Assembly (NCBI GenBank): GCA_030616425.1
Contig: JAUWXJ010000008.1
Span: 1-24,712, forward strand
Source: Desulfobacterales bacterium
GTDB lineage: Bacteria; Desulfobacterota; Desulfobacteria; Desulfobacterales; C00003060
Reading direction: 5' to 3'
Length of the DNA stretch: 24,712 nt
In this document: in pieces, positions 21,017 to 24,712 of the stretch
How the letters are laid out: each line of letters opens with the position of its first letter
How positions within the stretch are numbered: position 1 is the stretch's first letter
The notes under the pieces: generated by a model
What the model saw: the letters and a program-made list of their open reading frames with translations, nothing else
Told to the model about the DNA's origin: nothing
Database searches by the model: none
Made by a program: the position numbers and the translations under genes

Positions 21017-22630
21017 CTAGTTCATCTCCCCCGGTATGAACTCCGAAAGCACAGGTACAATCTCCCGAGTAAACCCTTGTAGCCTTGCTTCGGACTCCTC
21101 CAATTGCTCAAATTCGTAAACTGGCGTGATTAACCGCACCAACGCGCCGTCCGTCCTTTGCTTTGTCATGGAATCCCAGAAGGCAAATATCTTCAACTGG
21201 TATGCGTTAGTCAATATCCGCCCTCGCTGGGGAAACCAGTAATAGGAAAGCTGTTTATACCCACCTTTCTGCATAAAGGCCCTGTTAACCTCCATCGAGC
21301 CGCCGTCCCCTGATGAAAGAGGTATAGTAACTGCTCCAGCTTGCTTGAAGGTCCAGCCGCTTCCTGGAAGACATGTGGCCGGGGAGTGTATAGATTGCCC
21401 TTTGCTCTGGCTCTCGTAATAGGCCACATAAAAGTTGACCTGCCTGCCATGGCTATTCTGGTAATCGATAATTACGTAGTCGCTCAAATCGAGCGCCTCA
21501 ATGAACTCCTTCTCCATGGTTTGATTACGATCCGCAGACCACTCACCGACATGCAACGGAAATTCACTGAACGGTTTATTACTGGGAGTCTTTTCTCGAA
21601 ACTCGATGCCATGAGAAAAGCCAAAAGTCGCAGCCAAGAGAATTACGGCTACAATGAACTGAGCCTTGAGCAAAGCCCGTATGCCTTTGCTTGCATTAGG
21701 TTTGAAGAGCGTTTCATTTTTTGGTGATTGAAGTTTGAGGTTGGAGGCTGGAGGCCGATCATCGTCTTTCTTGCCTCTAACCTCAAGCCTTTGACCTCCA
21801 ACCTTCTTCAGACCCCGCATTTCGATCAAGAGGATAGGAATACAGAATACGAATATCAGCCAACCGGAAAACCCGTGAAAGAATCCTTCTGCTACTTTAG
21901 CGCCCCAGACTTTGTAAAGGATACTCGTTAAGGCAATGCGCATGCTGTTGGAAAAAATGGCCAGCGGCACCGCAGAGATAAACAGAACAGCCCGTTTCCA
22001 GAAATGCGCCTTGAAGAAATAGACCAGAAGAAGGCACAAAACCATGAGAGAGATCAAAGAGTGCAACCCGCTGCAAGCATCTACGACCTGCAACTGAGTA
22101 AAGCCAAGATCAATGATGTTTCCTTCACGGTAAGCCGGCATTCCATAAAGCTGGATGATAGTTACACCTAGTTTGGAGGAAATCAGCCGTAGTTGCAGCA
22201 TAATTTTTGTGTTTAAAAAAGCAGGAAGCGGAAACATGGTCAGGATAAAAAAGAAAGGGAAGCCGATGACCTTGAGTTTTCTCCAGCCGAAATGCATCCA
22301 ACACAGGCCAATCAAGACAAGCCACATCGACACATACAGTGTTAGAAACTCGCCCCCAAGCTCACCAAGCCAGAAGAAAAAAAGACCCGGCAGCAGGGAA
22401 AATAACCCCAACCAGCTCGGTTTTGACTCAACAGCCCGGAATTCGTTCCATTTGAGCCAAATAAGATAGATGACTATAAATGGGATGAGATAACAGTAGC
22501 TATATCCTTCCCTCTCCCAATCATTGATCACCAGCCAACGCAACGTCGAAGCATATATGCCGTAGAATAGAAGAATGTATACTCCTGTTCTTATGGCATG
22601 CAAAGGCTTGATTTTGAACAGTATCGTCAA
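21017..22630 (-). CDS. Exosortase-EpsI fusion (XrtD-like), active site intact
   Basis: A 537-residue inner-membrane protein. Start TTG 22630 with AGGA four bases upstream. Residues about 10-275 form the multi-helix exosortase domain with the catalytic triad visible: Cys186 in QVVDACSGLHSL, Arg231 in SNSMRIALTSIL and His252 in GFFHGFSGW. Residues about 320-537 form an EpsI-type periplasmic domain behind one helix (FIVAVILLAATFGF), with DLSDYV, YYESQSKGQSIHSPATCLPG (His415, Cys420) and RTDGALVRLITPVY. EpsI-fused exosortases resemble the XrtD group, said to prefer VPLPA-CTERM signals, whereas the tails in this window are PEP-type, so the exact class is uncertain. The inter-domain linker (about 276-312) is encoded by an imperfect intergenic-type palindrome. 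Confidence 0.85.
   Translation of the reverse strand: MTILFKIKPLHAIRTGVYILLFYGIYASTLRWLVINDWEREGYSYCYLIPFIVIYLIWLKWNEFRAVESKPSWLGLFSLLPGLFFFWLGELGGEFLTLYVSMWLVLIGLCWMHFGWRKLKVIGFPFFFILTMFPLPAFLNTKIMLQLRLISSKLGVTIIQLYGMPAYREGNIIDLGFTQLQVVDACSGLHSLISLMVLCLLLVYFFKAHFWKRAVLFISAVPLAIFSNSMRIALTSILYKVWGAKVAEGFFHGFSGWLIFVFCIPILLIEMRGLKKVGGQRLEVRGKKDDDRPPASNLKLQSPKNETLFKPNASKGIRALLKAQFIVAVILLAATFGFSHGIEFREKTPSNKPFSEFPLHVGEWSADRNQTMEKEFIEALDLSDYVIIDYQNSHGRQVNFYVAYYESQSKGQSIHSPATCLPGSGWTFKQAGAVTIPLSSGDGGSMEVNRAFMQKGGYKQLSYYWFPQRGRILTNAYQLKIFAFWDSMTKQRTDGALVRLITPVYEFEQLEESEARLQGFTREIVPVLSEFIPGEMN
21735..21803. repeat. Palindromic repeat inside the exosortase linker
   Basis: TTGAGGTTGGAGGC (21735-21748) pairs with GCCTCTAACCTCAA (21773-21786), 13 of 14 bases, followed by TTTGACCTCCAACC. 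Translated on the - strand it gives the low-complexity linker GQRLEVRGKKDDDRPPASNL between exosortase and EpsI domains. It looks like an intergenic-type repeat captured in frame. Confidence 0.5.
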
Positions 22631-22899
22631 AATATCCTCACTCTTTGAAACTTTTGAAAAAACGACCCCTTTTAGGGCATATATGCGCTAGCTTAAACAA
22701 CTAATTTAGTAAAATGCGAATATCGAATATCGAACAAGGAATGTCGAATTATGAAGTTTTCTTGCTCTTTCGTCTTGCAGTGTCAACGCTTTTCACAAAT
22801 ATCGAAATTAACTGGTTGTTTTCATCAATCAAGGGTTCTAGTTTCGAAATTCATTATTCCTTGTTCGATATTCTTATCTTGTGAACGGCTACGGATTCT
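22631..22899. repeat. Intergenic region with an 18-bp inverted repeat
   Basis: GAATATCGAACAAGGAAT (22725-22742) and ATTCCTTGTTCGATATTC (22856-22873) are perfect inverses about 113 bases apart. Short relatives (TCGAAT, TCGAAA, ATATCG) lie inside. It separates the two exosortase genes. I see no terminator or ORF. Confidence 0.55.
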
Positions 22900-24453
22900 T
22901 TACTCCGGTAAATAGGTATCCAGAACGGGAAGCACATTGGCCAAAAACGCCTGGAGTCTTTGCTCGGCCTCAACGTTCGTCTCTTTCGAATAAACCGGGG
23001 TCATGAGCCGGACAAGGGCCCCGTCCGTGCGACGCTGGATCAGTTTATCCCAAAAATTGAAAAACTTGAGCTCGTAGGCATTCACCAAACGGCGCCCCCG
23101 GCACTGGAACCAGAAATACATGAGGCTTTGCTGCTCGCCATTCTGGAGAACCGTGCGGTTCAGCCGGACCGGGGAGCCCACATCCCCGGACACGTCCACG
23201 GAGATGGCCTGTGAACTCATGAAGCGCCATCCCGACCCTCGCAGGCATGTCTCCGGGGTATGAATCGATTCCCCTTTGGATTGCGATCTGTACCATGCCA
23301 GGTAAAAATCGATGCCTTCTCCCTGTCCGTTCGTGAAATCGAGCTGAACGTAATCGGAGAGATCGAGCTCTTGGAGCATCTCCGCATCAAGGAATATTCG
23401 GTCTCCTTGCCAGGAACCGATCCGGGTCGGGAACGTATCCAAGGATCTGATTTGCGGGAAAAGATCGGCGGTGTGCCCTCTATATTGGAGAAAAAAGAAC
23501 ACCCCGGCGAGAACGGACACGGCCATAACGTATGGGAGCGGCACTCTCCACTCAGGGGTTGCGGGGTTTAAGCCCAGGACTCCTGCATCAGGTTCCATGT
23601 GCCGAACCGCATCCTGCCGCTCGTGCTCAAGCCTCTGCCGACCCGGCAAGAAGAAGATGACTCCGAGCAGGACGCCAATGGCGATGAAAAACATCATCCA
23701 GCCCAGCGCATCGTGCACCCAACCCGCCACTCCTTCGTTCGGGTGCGTATTCGCCAGAAGAGCCAAGACAGCGATGCGCACCCCATTCATGGCCAAGCCC
23801 AAAGGAACTGCAAGGCCCAGGACGAGAACGCGTTTCCACAACCTGGCTCGAAATACATACACAAAAATCAGAGCAGCTATCACGATGGGAATCAAGAAAC
23901 GCAGGTCGTAATAAGCCTCGATTACCTCAAATCGGGTCAACCCGAGGTCAAGAACATTGCCCTGCCTGAAAACGGGAATCTGCAGAAATTCCAAGATCTG
24001 GGCTGCGATCCTGGCGGAAATGAGCTGCACAGCCGAGGTGATGCGCACATAGAAAAAACGAGGCGGGGGAAATGTAGCCAGGAGCAACACAAGCGGAAAA
24101 AGAATGATTTTCAGTTTGCGCCACCCGAATTGAGTCCAGCTCAAACCGAGAATCATGAACCAAATGGAAAGGTAGAGGGAGAAGAATTCTCCGCCAAACT
24201 CTCCCAAGAGCAGGAAGAAGCAGCCGATTAAAAGAGGTATGAAACCCAGCCATTGTGGCCCGGAAGGCATGGATACAAATTCACGCCTTCGCATCCAAAT
24301 GAGGATGCCGATAACCAGGGGCATGAAATAACAGTATTGGAAGGTATTTTTGTTCCACTCAAAACTCACCAATCGATGCAGGGAGTGAAAGTGAATAGTT
24401 CCTATCACCATGACTGCTATAAGAATTTGCATGCAGGTCGATACCATGATCAC
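22900..24453 (-). CDS. Exosortase-EpsI fusion paralog lacking the catalytic Cys
   Basis: A 517-residue paralog of the neighbouring exosortase, with the same order of helices and EpsI domain. At the active site it reads FEVIEAYYDLRFL where the paralog has LQVVDACSGLHSL: Tyr181-Tyr182-Asp183 replace Cys-Ser-Gly. The other triad members remain (Arg226 in AMNGVRIAVLAL, His247 in GWVHDALGW). The EpsI part is well kept (DLSDYV, SQSKGESIHTPETCLRGSGW, RTDGALVRLMTPVY). The frame is open throughout, so it is not an obvious pseudogene. The start could be GTG 24453, overlapping the glycosyltransferase stop, or ATG 24447. Base composition looks more G+C rich than its sibling, which may mean separate origin. 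Role uncertain; it should not cleave by the Cys mechanism. Confidence 0.8.
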   Translation of the reverse strand: MIMVSTCMQILIAVMVIGTIHFHSLHRLVSFEWNKNTFQYCYFMPLVIGILIWMRRREFVSMPSGPQWLGFIPLLIGCFFLLLGEFGGEFFSLYLSIWFMILGLSWTQFGWRKLKIILFPLVLLLATFPPPRFFYVRITSAVQLISARIAAQILEFLQIPVFRQGNVLDLGLTRFEVIEAYYDLRFLIPIVIAALIFVYVFRARLWKRVLVLGLAVPLGLAMNGVRIAVLALLANTHPNEGVAGWVHDALGWMMFFIAIGVLLGVIFFLPGRQRLEHERQDAVRHMEPDAGVLGLNPATPEWRVPLPYVMAVSVLAGVFFFLQYRGHTADLFPQIRSLDTFPTRIGSWQGDRIFLDAEMLQELDLSDYVQLDFTNGQGEGIDFYLAWYRSQSKGESIHTPETCLRGSGWRFMSSQAISVDVSGDVGSPVRLNRTVLQNGEQQSLMYFWFQCRGRRLVNAYELKFFNFWDKLIQRRTDGALVRLMTPVYSKETNVEAEQRLQAFLANVLPVLDTYLPE

Positions 24454-24712
24454 ATCAGCTTATAAAGCTTGGAGAGCATTTCATGTGCCAAACGTTCCCG
24501 ATCATACTTCTGTGCCAAGACAGCACAACCTTGCTGGAGACGATCATAGAGTTTTCCGTTTGAAGCGAGTTTATCAAGTGCCTGGAGAAAGGACGACTCG
24601 TTTTCCGGCTCAAAAAAGAGTCCGGCCTCATAGGACTCCACGATTTCCCGGGCCTGTCCATCCACCCCGAGCAGAATCGGCTTCTGCATACCGGCGGCCT
24701 CGAATATTTTGG
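24450..24712 (-). CDS. GT4 glycosyltransferase, C-terminal part
   Basis: The gene enters from the right edge; 86 codons are visible to TGA 24450-24452. KIFEAAGMQKPILLGVDGQA followed by REIVESYEAGLFFEPENE is the nucleotide-sugar-binding region of group 1 (GT4, WbuB/WcaI-like) glycosyltransferases, with the E-x7-E type acidic residues in EIVESYEAGLFFEPE. It likely adds a sugar to a lipid-linked intermediate at the inner face of the membrane during exopolysaccharide synthesis. Its stop overlaps or adjoins the next gene start, so the exosortase paralog is probably co-transcribed. The N-terminal half is outside the window. Confidence 0.8.
   Translation of the reverse strand, partial: KIFEAAGMQKPILLGVDGQAREIVESYEAGLFFEPENESSFLQALDKLASNGKLYDRLQQGCAVLAQKYDRERLAHEMLSKLYKLM

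Noticed and set aside
23599..24231. 210-codon open frame on the + strand inside the exosortase paralog
   Set aside because: It is antisense to a clear membrane protein and is rich in Gln/Glu/His as expected from the complement of hydrophobic codons.

Overview
The window looks like a chromosomal accessory region of a Gram-negative, exosortase-bearing bacterium, most likely a Desulfobacterota (Desulfobacterales-like) lineage. That placement is an inference from gene content: PEP-CTERM proteins, EpsI-fused exosortases, DUF1302 barrels, a REP-associated transposase and many palindromic intergenic repeats. There are no rRNA or tRNA genes and no CRISPR array.

Layout. (1) 0.27-3.3 kb, + strand: three secreted PEP-CTERM proteins plus a decayed PEP-CTERM tail, ending in a bidirectional terminator. 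(2) 3.4-12.85 kb, - strand: a VAO/p-cresol-methylhydroxylase-type flavoenzyme, an MMPL/RND exporter, an AMIN+DUF1302 outer-membrane protein, an outer-membrane lipoprotein-sorting (LolA-like) protein and a FeeM-like N-acyl amino acid synthase. A second DUF1302 gene (13.1-14.36 kb) is frameshifted and has lost its 5' end. Read together, (2) could make, modify and export a lipidated para-hydroxyphenyl compound such as an N-acyl tyrosine. (3) 7.5-8.4 kb, inside (2): a GxxExxY (PD-(D/E)XK) gene cut into three pieces. One interruption is a 293-bp inverted-repeat-bounded unit filled by a GIY-YIG nuclease ORF; the other includes a 100-bp non-coding relative with the same ends. (4) 14.5-20.8 kb: a degraded accessory zone with orphan PEP-CTERM tails, an intact VapBC, a REP-associated tyrosine transposase with its terminal repeats, a TumE/TumA-like pair, an ABC-transporter remnant, a MITE, two antitoxin genes whose partner PIN toxins are both broken, and four copies of an orphan REP-like repeat. 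(5) 21.0-24.7 kb, - strand: two tandem exosortase-EpsI fusion proteins behind a partial GT4 glycosyltransferase, as in an exopolysaccharide locus.

The first exosortase (21017-22630) keeps its Cys/Arg/His triad and is the likely processor of the PEP-CTERM proteins. The second (22900-24453) has Tyr-Tyr-Asp where Cys-Ser-Gly is expected, so it appears catalytically dead as a cysteine transpeptidase while keeping Arg and His. FeeM-type acyltransferases are known to co-occur with PEP-CTERM/exosortase systems, which ties regions (1), (2) and (5) together.

The strongest leads are the GIY-YIG unit and its related palindromes, the Cys-less exosortase, and the FeeM/VAO/MMPL/DUF1302 cluster. All family assignments come from reading motifs by eye, with no database search.
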